This document shows positions 12,740-24,728 of a stretch of DNA of 64,000 bases, in pieces (position 1 is the first letter of the stretch; every line of letters starts with the position of its first letter). The stretch is from Durusdinium trenchii (taxonomy: Eukaryota > Sar > Dinophyceae > Suessiales > Symbiodiniaceae). Location: NCBI GenBank assembly GCA_963970005.1, contig CAXAMN010021385.1, positions 395,375 to 459,374 on the forward strand, written 5' to 3'. Below the pieces are notes generated by a model, which was not told the DNA's origin, searched no databases, and worked only from the letters and a program-made list of their open reading frames with translations. Both the position numbers and the translations under genes were made by a program.

Positions 12740-13495
12740 ATAGCCAAGGATAGCCCAGACTCCTCCTGCTCCTGCCTCCTCAATCTCCACGCGCGCCTCA
12801 CGCACTTGCGCATTGGGACTTGGACGGCGTTGCCAGGCGTCCTGGACGCGTAGGCATCCACAATCGCCTGGACACGACGAGCCACCACCTCCACTCTAGC
12901 AAGCGAAGATAAGTGTGATCGTACGTCGCACGCCAAAGAGCATCCACCAAGGTGCGCGTTTCAAAAGCAATGAGGTCATATTGGATGTGCCTGGCCCGGA
13001 GCCATTCAATCGTCCACCTCTTTGGGTCTCCACCAAAACGCTCAGCGCGTTGAACGGGTGTACTCCTTGCTTTCAATCACCACCTGCCTCCACTCTTTGA
13101 GCCTATGGCCAATGGAGCCGAAGTGCGTGCATCGGTGCGCATCCAGTCCAGAGATTTCCTCCATTGCGTTTACTTTGCTTGCAATAGAGCTCCAATTTCC
13201 TCCCTGAATCTATGGTACCTCAAGTACTCCTCCGTCTTGCCTCCCGCGTCCGCTCACAAGCCTTCGGCCCAACAGTCAAGAAGCATTGAGCTTTTCGCCA
13301 CTCACTTTGACAAACGCTGGCTTCCAAGATCTTGATGCCCACTTTATCTAAGGCCTTCTCAGTCTCAATGTGCTCAATCATCTCATCCTTTGTGGGAATA
13401 ATGCTTGAATTACTCACCTCGGATCTTGAACTTTTGTGGTCCATCCTCTCATCCGGATAAAGACTCGCGGTATACATCACTGTCTGGGGTGACAT
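12740..13495 (-). pseudogene. Decayed or spliced unknown reading frame
   Basis: On the minus strand protein-like sequence passes through several frames. It begins at the ATG at 13495 with MSPQTVMYTASLYPDERMDH and continues with MIEHIETEKALDKVGIKILE to about 13230. It then shifts to EEYLRYHRFREEIGALLQAK, next to LKEWRQVVIESKEYTR, and finally to RFGGDPKRWTIEWLRARHI at about 13045-12900. The frame changes are close together, with no clear introns between them, so decay by indels is the simpler view, but tiny introns are possible. The family is not recognised. The W- and R-rich later part could be nucleic-acid binding, but that is a guess. Confidence 0.4.
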
Positions 13496-13952
13496 GCCAT
13501 GTCATTTATCTTCCATGTCAATATCCCTGCGTCCTCATCTTGATACCATACTGCCAGCTGATCACCTGGTTGACATAGTGATATTTTATATAACTCCTCG
13601 ACCCTTGCGTCGTGACGGGCTGACATGGGCACTGTCCTCCTCTACTGGGTTGGACCTCCAATGATGCAACGAAAACCTTGTAAAGATCAAGAAAACTGAA
13701 GAAGTCACACAACCAAGTAACCAGGTTGTAACACTCACAGGAACACTTACAGGTTCACACAAGGGCAGGTTCACTCACGGCGAGCGGTCGCTCGTCCTTC
13801 AGCGATTTAATCGCCGCTTTGAGGGCCAACAAGAGAGAGGTTGGTCGCATGGCACAGCCCTAAAACTTGAGATGAAAATCACTTCACAAACAAAAGAAAA
13901 GCTTCAAATCACTCAACCTTCTCCAGCAGGCTGATCCAAGCAAGCACGAAGC

Positions 13953-14056
13953 ACGAAGCAAGAAGCAAGAAGAAGAAGAAGGAAGAAGAAGCAAGCAGAA
14001 AAAGAAGCTAGAAGCAAGAAGAAGAAGAAGAAAGAAGAAGAAGAAGAAGAAAGAAC
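13953..14056. repeat. GAA-rich microsatellite
   Basis: Imperfect GAA/GAAGCA repeats with interruptions. The flanking 13496-13950 shows no gene. Confidence 0.9.
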
Positions 14057-16623
14057 ATCCACTAACAACAAGTTCATCCCATGGTGAAACTTTGCAACAC
14101 CACCTTCAAGCCACCTTCACAGCAAGCCCAATGCTGACGAGCTTTGTGAACTTGGATGCAAAGCATTCTCGGAATAAACGGGGCAATGGCCCAACGGCTG
14201 AGTCTGTCGAAGAATTTAAGGACACGGACTTTGACCTCCAAGGTCTCTGAGCAAGCGATCAAGGTTTCACCTTGCCTGTTGGCAACTAGCCATCAAGCCA
14301 GACTGATCATGGAAAATGCTCCTTGGAGCTCCTCCAGCAATATTGAATTTTGGCCCCCTTTTCTGTTCAGTTGAAAGCAGCTCCAAACAAGCGGCAAGTG
14401 TTTGTTCGACTGTAAAAAAAAAGGAACTTTAATCACAAACTCTGAATACTCCTGGCAAACACTCGCAAATTTTCAATGTAGGGACAGGACAGTGGAAGCA
14501 AGGGCCCAAGATTCAGAAGCTAAACATATCAATTGCCTGTACTGTGTATGTTGTAAGTCATAAGTGTGTAAATGTATGCGGTTCATGATTGTACTATATA
14601 TCTGTACCTGTGCTGCAACATTATCCGACCGACTTTCTTCATAGTCAGCAACAATCAACCACTGGTTCATGCAAGCCTGTTCTGAGGCAGTTTAGACTCC
14701 ATGATGTGCACTTCGGGTGTATACATGGTTTTAGCACTTCGGAGAAAACAACCCAACGGCAAGTTGAATTCACCAGCATGACACTCAGGTTTGCACATTA
14801 GTGCAGTCCCATTCTTGGAGACAGCACACATCACCACCTGTTTGCGCCGACTTTTTCATTGATTTCTTGCTATCAAGAAATTATATATATAAATGTTTTT
14901 CAATTGGTGAAGATTTCTCTGCTGTCTGGGCTGTCCTTCTCGATGTAACAAAGACCATTTACAGCCGGGCCCTACCTCCCAATCATCCTTGAAATCTGGA
15001 GCATACTGCAAGGCCAGGCCTTCCGCTCTCACAAAAAGCAACGAAGTGCAGTGAAGTACACAAGCTTCAGGTTAAGCAAAGTTTAATCAAACTGAGCTCA
15101 GCTCCATTTGCCCAACAGGCTTCGGCCACCAGCTCCTTGTCAGCACCTCGCAAAGCAAAAGCACTGTCCCTTTCTTGGATTCCAGGAGCCAGCTGCGTGG
15201 CAGAAAATAAACATCCACAGAAGCAATGTATTTGTTGTCTTGGCGGTCAGAAATTCCGCTGAAGCTCTCGAATTATATTCCAGTGACCAACACAAGGTTG
15301 TGTCAGACTGCACAAGAAAATGAAAACAAACACAAGAACTAAACAAACAAAAGATTGCCACCAAGTTGGATTATCATTAGCCATTCAACGCCCTGACACC
15401 ATGTCACTGACCCCAAACTTAGCATGCAAGCAAGTCCTTCAGGACACTTGCTAATTATCCCCGGCACATTAGCTCGAATCGCCCTTGCAAACCATGCCGT
15501 TGACACATAACAAGTGCAAGATTCTGGAGTCAAAGCTGGCAATGAAATCGCAATTGAAACCGCATCATGCCACTCTGACCCAAATGAAGGCCCAACAGAG
15601 TATGGTAAGACCCTATTTGTCACAAGCACAAGTACAGCAGTTCATTAATCCAACCAGCCCATCTAGTGGTCTATGGATAGAAACACAATCGGAGACAGTT
15701 CAAGGTCAGGCATGCAGAAACTGCAAGAGCAAAATGAGAACAATACAGTACCTTTATTTCGGTCGTGCAGCTGGGAGTGCTTCCTTTGTGTTTGGAACAT
15801 AGCGCCTTCCGGTTAGAACTGAGACGGAAAACAACCCCAAAAGCATGTTCGGAAGAAAGTGCTTTGCAGAATCTGGAGCTTGGCAGAACGTAACGTGTCA
15901 ACCATATCCAAAAACACAAAAATACGATACAAACAGGAAAGTGGAGTCCTCAAGATGTGAGAATGGTGACAAAAGGGTTAGGCCCTGAAGGGGTGGTTAG
16001 AAACCTACAGCTTTTGGGCTGGCCCTTGGACCCTTCTTTGTTCCTTCTTTTCTTCCTTTATGTACTTGTCTATATATTATGTTCTTAATACACAGATTTA
16101 GAAGAAGGTCTGGTTATATACTAGTTCTTGCGTACCGAGGTAGCTTCTTGCAGTGCGTAACACTATGACTGGTTACATCTTATCATCCTTAAAGGCACCC
16201 GGTGCAAAGATCCGTCATGTATTCGGAGGGTTGGGGAGCTTGTGTAGGCAGGAGCTCAAACGAACCCCAATTGAAAACGTAGCATAGGATTGCTGGCTTG
16301 TTTAGGCTGCCTCCCGCAGCTTCAAGAGGGCTTGGAAGGACAAAGGTTGTGAGCGGATTCTTGAAGAAGTTCCTTCCCCCTTGCAGCACAGGAGAGTCTC
16401 GAGCCGTTGAAAAATTTGCTTCGAATCACAGGTTCAGCCGGTGGAGACACCTAACAAAACAGGTGTTGCACAAGGTCATGCATAAGTACCTAAGTGCACT
16501 TGGCCCTTGGCTTTGGGAACCTGAGTCTTTGTCTCAAGGCTCTCGAGGTTCTCCTCCATATTGGGTGTCATTGTCTTTCCGAAGGCTGCAAAACACGGCA
16601 AAACGTTGGGGATTCTGATCTTT
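14057..16623. other. No gene recognised
   Basis: I see no convincing coding frame. A short TATATATATA word lies near 14885. The remainder is unique-looking noncoding sequence. Confidence 0.4.
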
Positions 16624-17139
16624 TCAGAGCCTGGCCTCATCAAGTTCGGCTTCATGATGTTGGGTTTGCACCGTGCTTTCATGCAAGTTGTCCTCTGCGA
16701 ATTCAGCTGGAAGTGTATACTCTCCACAAAGGTTGGTCGAACAACACCTGACATGCTCGGAGGCCAGCAGCACGCAAAGCCGAGCGGAACACCATGGCAG
16801 CTCGATGCCAGCTCTCCTGTCAACAATAGAACCAGGTGGACTTGGGATGATGTGAGCAGGCCCAGAGCTGCAAAAGCTGGAAACTCGCCTCATCATTCCA
16901 GAAGTGCGACACACCTCAGGACATCCACATTCACCTGCGTGATTGGTAGATTGGTAGATTGTTATATACGGTGTTCTAATGGTCCTATGATTTGCAGGCG
17001 TGACACCCGAAGGATGCGGCAGCACCAGAAAGCGCACACCATCCTGCTCCTCTGTCCATGGTACGCACCGGTCCAAACTCAACGCAAATGCGGCAGCAAC
17101 AAGGCGCCCACAAAGAACAACCACCTGCAGTCGAAGCAT
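16624..17139 (-). CDS. Uracil-DNA-glycosylase-superfamily-like protein, 3' exons
   Basis: The minus-strand frame from 17139 gives VVLCGRLVAAAFALSLDR and then RFLVLPHPSG. Splicing out a 92-nt GT-AG intron (17006-16915) continues it as VSHFWNDEASFQLLQLW. The combination LPHPSG...xFWND is the second active-site loop of uracil/mismatch DNA glycosylases and their relatives, enzymes that remove uracil or damaged bases from DNA. A further acidic exon (EYTLPAEFAEDNLHES...) ends at the stop near 16624. The N-terminal part with the first catalytic loop was not found, so the gene is incomplete as drawn. The ATG at 17139 lies just before a possible acceptor (CTGCAG) and is probably not the true start. 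The family call is good; the exact subfamily and substrate are open. Confidence 0.55.
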   Translation of the reverse strand: MLRLQVVVLCGRLVAAAFALSLDRCVPWTEEQDGVRFLVLPHPSGVTPANHRTIRTPYITIYQSTNHAGECGCPEVCRTSGMMRRVSSFCSSGPAHIIPSPPGSIVDRRAGIELPWCSARLCVLLASEHVRCCSTNLCGEYTLPAEFAEDNLHESTVQTQHHEAELDEARL

Positions 17140-17148
17140 GACACAATA

Positions 17149-17245
17149 GAAGCTACTAGGAACACGGGCATCGCTACTAGGAACAAGGGCATTACTACTA
17201 GGAGCAAATAGCTAGTAACAACAAGAAACTACAGGAACAAGGGCT
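17149..17245. repeat. Short imperfect tandem repeat
   Basis: Units of about 21 bp around gctactaggaacaagggcat, repeated with drift about four times, just upstream of the glycosylase-like exons. Confidence 0.7.
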
Positions 17246-20089
17246 CTGACACAAATGGCAGCGTGGCGCCAAATGAGTTTGTCTTTCCTTCATTGGCGAG
17301 CAGCCGCGTAGCGTTCTAAACGGCCGAAGCGTCGCAAGCGGGCAGCCACAAGTCGGGCCACCGACAGCGGGAAGCGATGGCCATCACAGCGGTGCTTTCG
17401 ATAACCAGCACTCCACTGGTGGTATGACCTTGGTATGACCAATGCGTTGGAAATATGTTCACGAAGTATGACTTGCCACAGGATGTGATCCGTACGATAT
17501 GCTTTGCAGAGTATCTTTTGAACACGAAGAGAAGAAACCTGTGCGAACCGCTTTCCTATCTTCACTTATGCTGCTGTTCGTTCATCTTTTAGGCTGTATT
17601 CGCCATTTTTGCAAAAACATGACTGTCGGCCAAATCAGCACAGGACAGCAGCGTTAGGTGATTATGGCTTTGCCACCTTTGCCCTGCCAGCTTAGTAACT
17701 CAATCCCAACGAGCCGGAGAAGCTCCGGGATTTGCAACACGATTGGGCAGACCATATTGTCCTGAAAGGGGGAGCTTCAAGGAATACCACCACTTCTTTG
17801 CTCTGGGACTGCCAGTTTGGACGGCCTCACTCAAGAATTCATCATGACAAAGTCGGGGACTTGTGTGTGTGTGTGAACATAGTCGGGGAGATGTGAAATA
17901 ATTGCATTGGAGGTGCTTCCTGTCTTTTTTTCCAGGACACCAACCTCAGTTCTCAGCTCATGTCGACTATAACCTCTCAAGACTTCCTTGAGTCTCAAGT
18001 TAAATCAACAATGACATGTTGGCCAAGGCACCAAGAAGGTCCACACGGTCAAAAAATGCCCAGAGTTCATCAAGGCTGAGTCCAGCCAGCCGCGCCAACC
18101 GCTTCTCTGGTTGTCCTTGCAAGGTTGCCCGGCGTCAATGCTAGGACAAATGTGCTTCCCAAGGAGTTTCGTATGCAGATTGACAAACGCAGCACAGGCC
18201 TTGCAAGGGCTTGTAGTCTGAGGACAGACTCTCCTTGGCTCTCTCGCCAACCAAACAGAGTTGCGAACCTTGTGTTTCTTGGTTAAAACTGGCACTGAAC
18301 CTAACGCAATCCTGAACTGTCAGCAAATAGATTGACCACATGAAGCCAAACAAAGATATGGATCATATGGAGGCTTGACCTCTCCAAGAAATATCGTTCT
18401 GAATGTTTTAGGCATTTCACAACAAATCAAAGACCATGATATCATTGTGCACATTTCTCCTCAGTTCTAGCACATGAAGCTGAGTCAGGAAACTCTTACA
18501 AGGCATTGCAAAAGATTGCAAACGGTAGACCTCATGTTTGATCTGGTGCTTTACCACTGATTCCTAGTCCATTAGGGAGAGACAGCCAAGTGGTCCTCCT
18601 TCAAACAAGTTCTCTACAGGGAACGTATCTTTGACTATTCTTGACTCTATTCAGGCTTGCATCTGGAGGCAAGGGCGGAGCTTGGCCCACCACCAGGCCA
18701 CGCGGGATGCGCTCCGCCATCGCTCAGGACCATGGAACCACAAACAAGCAATCTACGGCTACGGTTGCTTAAAACGATTCATTTTTGGTCATTTGCTCTT
18801 TAAAGGTCCTGGGTGTGAAAAGAAATCTTCTTTCAGAACAAACCTCAATGTCAAGTCGTGGAAGCCGAGCCAAAAGGCTTCCCCATTTCCTCCGCCTGGG
18901 CAAGGTTTGTGGCATAGGAAAGGATGCTTTCCAAATCACAAGCATTGTACTGTAATGCAGCAGGAGCTTCAATCTAAGGTCCACTCGAAGACTTTGAGGT
19001 GCGTTTTGCAAAGCAAGACCATCCTGTCGATTTTGATTTGCTTTCAAAGATCTGTACTGTTATGTCAGCTGTGTCTGATGCAAAGGCACATCCTTTGAGG
19101 GCCATGGTCCTTAAGGATTGTGGCACAAGTTCAAAAACAATGAGTTTCAGCCTCCTGCACAAGCTGGTATTGTTTGCGCCACTCATCGGTTCGGTGCAAG
19201 GCCTTGGATACCAACACTTTTGACATGTATTCGAATCGAGCATTTGAAATGGCCGACTGCTGCAAACAAAATTCTTTTAAGGTTTGGACTTCGATGGCAG
19301 TTTGCCCTTCTAAAGCCCTCCATCCTTTTGGTTCCTGGCTGTCTGCATTATTTTACAAACCCAGGCAAAATTGAAAATATCCACAATAATTGAGAAAGAA
19401 AAAACTCTGAACCCGACGCTGCATTTGACAAGTCATGGACAAAGTTTTTGGTGGTGTGCTGCTCTCGGTTTCTGAAAGGGGTGTTGGTACAATGTTGCCT
19501 CCTTGACCAAGAGCTCTGAACATGCCACCAACGTGCGTTCCTCTGCCTGCAAATGAAACACACCAAAAACCACTGCGACACTACAAAAAGTAGTTTGTCA
19601 TGCTCAATTATACAACGCGACCTTCATGTTTCATGCCCGTCAGCCACAGATCAGTAAATGAACATTCGCCATGGTGTCGCACAAAGGCACAAAGCTATTC
19701 AAACCACTGCGTCAAATTGTGACCCACAACAATAAAATCTTAGAACCATTGATGTTCTTGTCAGTGGCACTATTGAGGATTCTTGACCCAAACCTCTCTT
19801 ATTGGGTTTGGTTGCATGTTGTGAAAGGTATTTTTCGAGCCAGCATTGTTGCAGCACTGGTTTCCCAAAGTAAATCCGCACGACAAAACAACAACACGAC
19901 AGTGGCCCGAAAGCACAGCAGCAGATAGAGAGAGGCATTGATGGAAAGCGTAGCATACAATACACATGTTGGTGATCGTGAAAAAAACAGCCCAGACAAC
20001 GATGGCGGTGCAAATGCGTGTGGTTCAATGTGTCCTTTTTTCGTATTACAGCTGTGATCATCCGTCTTTCTGCTTGTCACATCGTCCGC
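17246..20089. other. No gene recognised
   Basis: No convincing reading frame or RNA gene was seen. A GT-rich word lies near 17862 and a perfect TCCTTAAGGA palindrome near 19107. Confidence 0.4.
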
Positions 20090-20600
20090 AGGTGTCTACA
20101 CCAGGCTCGTTGACAACCGCCAACCATCCTGCTCCCCAGCACGCGGCATCATCACATTTTCCCATCCAATGGCGCGGATAACGCTCTTTCCACCGACGCC
20201 GCGCATGACAAAGACGTAATTTCGCCACCTGGTGTGCCACAGACCAGACACAACAACACAATGACACCAAGCCTTGTGACAATCATCTCCACAACGACAC
20301 GTCGCTGCTTTCCTCTCTTCCCACTGCAAAAACTGCGACACACGGTGTGCCACAAATTTGGACAATATGACACCAAGCCTTCTCAACACCGCCAAACTAA
20401 CCGCCAATCATTCCGCTTGGAACGGGTGCCAACACGTTTGTTTCCTTTGTCCAAAAAGCAAGATGGAGCCCACGAACCCGAATGCAAACACTTTCAAAAA
20501 GCTACTGTTAATCTGCGAGGGGATGGCCCGATGCGACGGGGTCACATCAGGGTCACATCAGGTTCCTGTTTACAGCGAGGCCCAGTAGCATTGAAAGAAA
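20090..20600. repeat. Dispersed module, second copy
   Basis: Rich in gtgccaca/tgacacc words, with CTTTCCACC and then GAACCCGAATGCAAAC near 20477. This resembles 1040-1700 and, as there, lies beside the 13-bp satellite. No coding content is supported. Confidence 0.55.
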
Positions 20601-20787
20601 GGTGCCCATGAGAAAATCATCGTAAGACAAGGGAATAGCTAGATAATTTGCATGTCGCATGTTCTCCAAACATTATATAACAGTATGCAATCATGAAACC
20701 GATGCGACTTCCCGAAGACCTTTCGACGCAAGTAACGGCAACATTCAGTGCAAACCGATGCGACTAATCTGTCTGAGAGTACATATG

Positions 20788-21198
20788 TCCAAATGACACT
20801 CTTGTAGGACACTCTTGTGGGACACTCTTGTGGGTCACTCTTGTAGGAAACTCTTGTGGGACATTTTTACGGGACACTCTTGTGGGACACTCTTCTGGGA
20901 CACTCTTGTAGGACACTCTTGTGGGACACTCTTGTGGGAGACTCTTGTGGAACACTCTTGTAGGACACCCTTGTGGGTCACTCTTGTATTAAACTCTGGC
21001 GGGGCACTCTTTTAGGATACTCTTGTGGGTCACTCGTGTAGGAAACTCTTGTGGGACTTATAAGCCACTCTTGTGGGACACTCTTATTATGGGACACTCT
21101 TGTGGGACACTCTTGTGGGGCACTCTTGTAGGACACTCTTGTAGGACACTCTTGTGGGACACTCTTGTGGGACACTCTTGTAGGACACTCTTGTGGGA
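20788..21198. repeat. 13-bp satellite, cleaner copy 2
   Basis: About 30 units of CACTCTTGTGGGA with common variants (taggA, gggT). Three units make a 39-nt period, so every frame is open and gives a repetitive peptide; this is not a gene. The array is much more homogeneous than the one near 1.1-1.3 kb, so it is probably younger or more recently homogenised. Confidence 0.93.
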
Positions 21199-21755
21199 GG
21201 CCATGGACCGGTGTTTGTGTGCGTGTCTGTATACAAACCGTTGCCCACTAAACGACTAGAGATGGCTTTTGAACACATATGGCAATGTTTTGTTGTTGCA
21301 ATAAACATGTTTTGCTTTTACAAAGTGATTTGACGACCAAAGTGCCTCTGCAGTGCATGTTGGCTTGCTGAAATGCTTGTGTTTTCGGAAAAGATGTAAG
21401 CGAAGGTTGTGGCTGGCCTGTCCAAGATAAAATGGATTTTCGGTGAGTTTGTGGCCTCTATTTTGGAATGGCAAAGCCGGTCTTGGGCACGGACTTGCCA
21501 GTGAGCAGAGAAATTGCGGGCGCCAAGAGAATGGTCGATGAAAACAGGTGTGCTTGATGCTACGATAGGACGATCGATGTCCTTCCCTTCGACCTCCAAA
21601 ATGAGTTTCCGCAGCGTCACTGGTACCAAAGAACCTCCACCGCTCATGGCGGCGCCAGTCACTGCTGTTGACGATGATGCACTTCCCCAACCGGCGAGAG
21701 CACAATTCAAAGGTGTTGGTGCACTTTCTGTGCCCTGCCGCAGGTTCAGCTGCAG

Positions 21756-22035
21756 TTTTTTTTTTGCACGGGTGGAGACGCCATGTGTGCATGGTGCACA
21801 GGTCATCTTTGACTACGTTTGAGTGAATCTCCTGTAGAGTGAACCAAGAAACAAAAACAAAACCAAAAACCGCAAAAGGGAACCCAACCAAAACAACAAC
21901 CAGCACCCAAGACCACAAACACGAAAGGAGATTCGACTTTGCACATGCAAGGTGAAACATCGGTGAGACAATGCTATGCCTTCTTTGTAGTTGGGCAACG
22001 AATTCTGGCGTGAGCTTCGAAAGATGAGTCGTCAT
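21756..22035 (-). mobile_element. 3' end of a decayed 13-kb-unit copy, with A-tail
   Basis: Read on the minus strand this matches the layout of the 3' end of the 13-kb unit: a GT/TTTGG-rich stretch, the word GACCTG, then ..CTCCACCCGTGC followed by ten A (T at 21756-21765). It most likely closes the copy that contains the LRR and helicase remnants at 22.5-25.7 kb. I found no target duplication. The 557 bases between the satellite and this end hold nothing else I can name. Confidence 0.65.
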
Positions 22036-22539
22036 CGTTTGCCCTCACGACGTAGAGAGGCAGTGGGCCTGAAGGTACAGGCCTGTTCAAGAGCACTAGT
22101 TGAAATCAGTGCTCTAGGTGGCGATCAAAGCTCGTTGGCAGTTAGGCAGCAAGTCTAGCTACCATATGGGAGAGCTGCTAGTCGAATGCACAAATACCCG
22201 AGACTGCAACCATGTTCTGGCCGTGGAAAACAGCGGAGCCCACAACTCTGACGTGACAAGCGAAAGTGAGTGAAGCTGCCGCTGTGGCCTGCATACAGTG
22301 CATAGCACGGGTAAGTTATTGTTGCGAGTCAGTATCGCACGAAAGAGTAGGCGCCGCAGCACGGCAGAGGCGTACTCCATAACAGCTAAGCCTACAGGAG
22401 TACTCATCATGTGCACACTTAACCCAATGAAGGGTGCAGACGTACGATAGCAGGCTTTCAGTGGTCATGCAATGCCCTGGTGAAACCCTACGGCGCCGTC
22501 TGTACTCTATATACAAGGCTGGCAGGGTAGTGACCCACC

Positions 22540-22623
22540 CTCAGGACAAGAACTAAGGTTCTCGCCTGAGATCCAGCCAACTGTAGTTTGTGCGCTTTAG
22601 CTCAGGACAAGAACTAAGGTTCT
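22540..22623. repeat. Duplicated hairpin pair (TAAG/CTTA loop)
   Basis: CTCAGG-aca-AGAAC-TAAG-GTTCT-cg-CCTGAG at 22540-22570 is a two-level inverted repeat. It recurs at 22601-22630 with the inner stem AGAAC-TAAG-GTTCT at 22610-22623. On the minus strand the loop reads CTTA, the same as the hairpins in the 13-kb unit. Confidence 0.9.
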
Positions 22624-22774
22624 CGACTGAGAGTAAGTCGCCGGGCATGTTACGTAGACTTAGGCACCTATTAGGACGATGAGCAGTAGCGGTCGATGCT
22701 CCCCCCTGCAATGCTGAACAGGTGTTTATTCTTCTGCAGTCCCCTGGGCTCGGCTGCCGACTATGGGCTGGGCT

Positions 22775-23905
22775 AAGTAGGATCAAATCCTGGGTTCGGG
22801 ATGAGGTTGATCCATACCGGCATGGTGAATCTGGGGCATAGTTCGAAGGCTGTTTCTTCAGCATAAGGCCCCCGCCACGTTCCGCTTGCCTGGCATTAGT
22901 GTGAAGCTTGCCAACAAGGTACAATCAAAGAAGGCCTTACTGGCAATGTATCGAAGTGTTGGCGGGACTGCAATCTCTCGAAGTACAGCGCAATCCATAA
23001 AGGCTTTCACATGGATGGTGTGAAGCGTCCTTGGAAGCCACATATGTTGCAGTCGTATGCAGTTAGAAAACGAAAACTCTCAGATTTCAGGAATAGAAGT
23101 ACTAGAGAGATCAACAAATGCAAGGAGTTTGCAATTGTCACAGGCATGAGATCCTAGCCGGTGAAATTCTGATGATCCAAAGCATCCCCGTGGTATCTCT
23201 CGAAGTTGAGCAGGCGTTGATTGACCTGTCTCAATCACGGCTTGCATGAGCGTTACGTTAGCTAAATTGAGACATGCGTCAAAGAGGTATGGGGCCAGCT
23301 TGGTTGAGCCAACAAAGGTGTTGTCTCCTCCGCTTGCTCTTATATGCTGCAGTGAACAGCAATCAGCAAAGGCTCTATACCCGAAGTCGACACATCCTGG
23401 AGCATCTACACTATTAAGCAAGTGACATCCCCGGAAAGCGCTTTCCTCAATGCGCAATACAGTTGACGGCAGCTTAACGATTCAGTGTGTAGACCTTCTT
23501 CAACGAGGACACGTCGCAACCGAGGGACTGCACAGAAGGCACTATCTGGGATGATCCCGGAGTTGACTGGGACTTTGACTGCTTTTGGGTAATCCTGGTA
23601 TTCGTGGTCTTCGAAGTCTGCTTTGGACTGGTAGACTAAGACCTCTAGCCATTCTCGAACGATCAGATTGAAGCTCGTGTTTACTTGCAGGGCATCCCAT
23701 ATTTGGCCTTCTGGGTATTCCTGCGTGTTTAGATGAACCAAATCCACTTCACTTCCGAAGACATCGAGTCTGGTGACCGTGGCGAGATAATCCACTATGT
23801 GGTCCTCAAGGTCAGCAGATCGATCGTACTGCGCAATGCTCAGTGGGACAGATGTCTCGTTCCCAGCCAAGGTGGTGAGTTGGCTGGCAAATCGGGCTTC
23901 TGCCA
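22775..23905 (-). pseudogene. LRR-b type BspA-like LRR pseudogene
   Basis: Minus-strand sequence aligns along its length with the intact LRR-b gene at 56881-58164. The N-terminal region reads TTLAGNETSVPLSIAQYDRS and DLEDHIVDYLATVTRLDVFG. Leucine-rich repeats follow (FRGCHLLNSVDAPGCVDFGY; CDNCKLLAFVDLSSTSIPEI; VKAFMDCAVLREIAVPPTLR). The C-terminus in a shifted frame reads YAEETAFELCP. At least three frame breaks (near 23500, 23090 and 22880) disable it. It lies just downstream of a helicase-gene fragment on the same strand, mirroring the downstream position of LRR-b in the complete unit. Confidence 0.85.
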
Positions 23906-24118
23906 GCGCTTCTCAATGGGCTGTCTGTCCATGTATACGATCTCCTCACCCAGCCCCAGGACAATTTGTCAGGGAGGGGAGCCGACCTATGGGTGGTGCT
24001 GTTGGGGTGGTCTTCTAATGTGGCTTGTGGATGTTTCTGCAGTGTGCTATGCTTCCGGCCAGTCACAGTGACCCTTCTTTAGTGATGTCAAACCACACTG
24101 GGACCTCGGTGCGAAGGT

Positions 24119-24710
24119 TCATCTTGCCAGACGAAGGAAAGGACATAGCAGCGGGAGGGAAGCAATCAGCTTAATGGGTTGGATTGACAAAAGCTTCCAC
24201 CACAAGCCACTAAGGAAGGATTGATGCGGTAGCCGCCGGTGCGCCGGGAGCATTCGAGCTGCTGAGAGCACAATTTGGGTGCGCCGATACAGGACAGCTG
24301 CATCCCCTAGTCCTAGTTGCTCCCAGCGTTCGCCAGGGTCCTGAGTATGCGCCAGGAGGGTGACTCCATGACCATTCTGGTTGCCCTCGCTTGTAAATCG
24401 CATCCAGTACCTCCTGCGCAATATCTTCCAGCGGCATAGCCTGCTTCGGGAGGCGATGGAACAAAGTGCGATTGGTGAGGAGGAAGCGCTCCTTTTCTTC
24501 TGGAAAGAAGCAGGTCAAGGCTTTCTCTAATTCCGTAAGGGGAAGATCATCGTTGTCGTGGTGAGTGATTGGTAAGCCAAGCCATCCTGCCACTTGTGCC
24601 CATGAAACGAACAGACAGGGTGGCGCTAGCTGTGGGCTAACCGTTACATCTACAGCCATAGGGGATGCAGTGCCAGAGTGTACTGGGGACTGGGGCGTAT
24701 TGGACGCCAT
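24119..24710 (-). pseudogene. Fragment of the helicase ORF (N-terminal third)
   Basis: Two overlapping minus-strand frames match the large ORF at 48.4-49.2 kb. The first (24710 to about 24420) reads LFVSWAQVAGWLGLP and MPLEDIAQEVLDAI, matching LFVPWSQVAKLRG and MPLEGIAQQVFEAI. The second (24421-24119) reads LPAHRRLPHQSFLSGLWWKL, matching LPAHRRLPHQAFLSGLWWKL. About 100 residues between these blocks are missing and the frame changes, so this is a deleted, broken copy. It sits between an LRR pseudogene upstream and an LRR-b pseudogene downstream. Confidence 0.85.
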
Positions 24711-24728
24711 ACTTGCATCCTCTGCTGG

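Noticed and set aside
20788..21198. Regular short repeats as a CRISPR array
   Set aside because: Units are contiguous with no unique spacers and the host is eukaryotic.
20764..21308. Open frames giving VSHKS/ECPTR repeat peptides
   Set aside because: They are translations of the 13-bp satellite, open in all frames because three units make 39 nt.
22770..22810. GGTTCGGGAT resembling a tRNA B-box
   Set aside because: No A-box, no cloverleaf stems; it lies in the tail of an LRR pseudogene.
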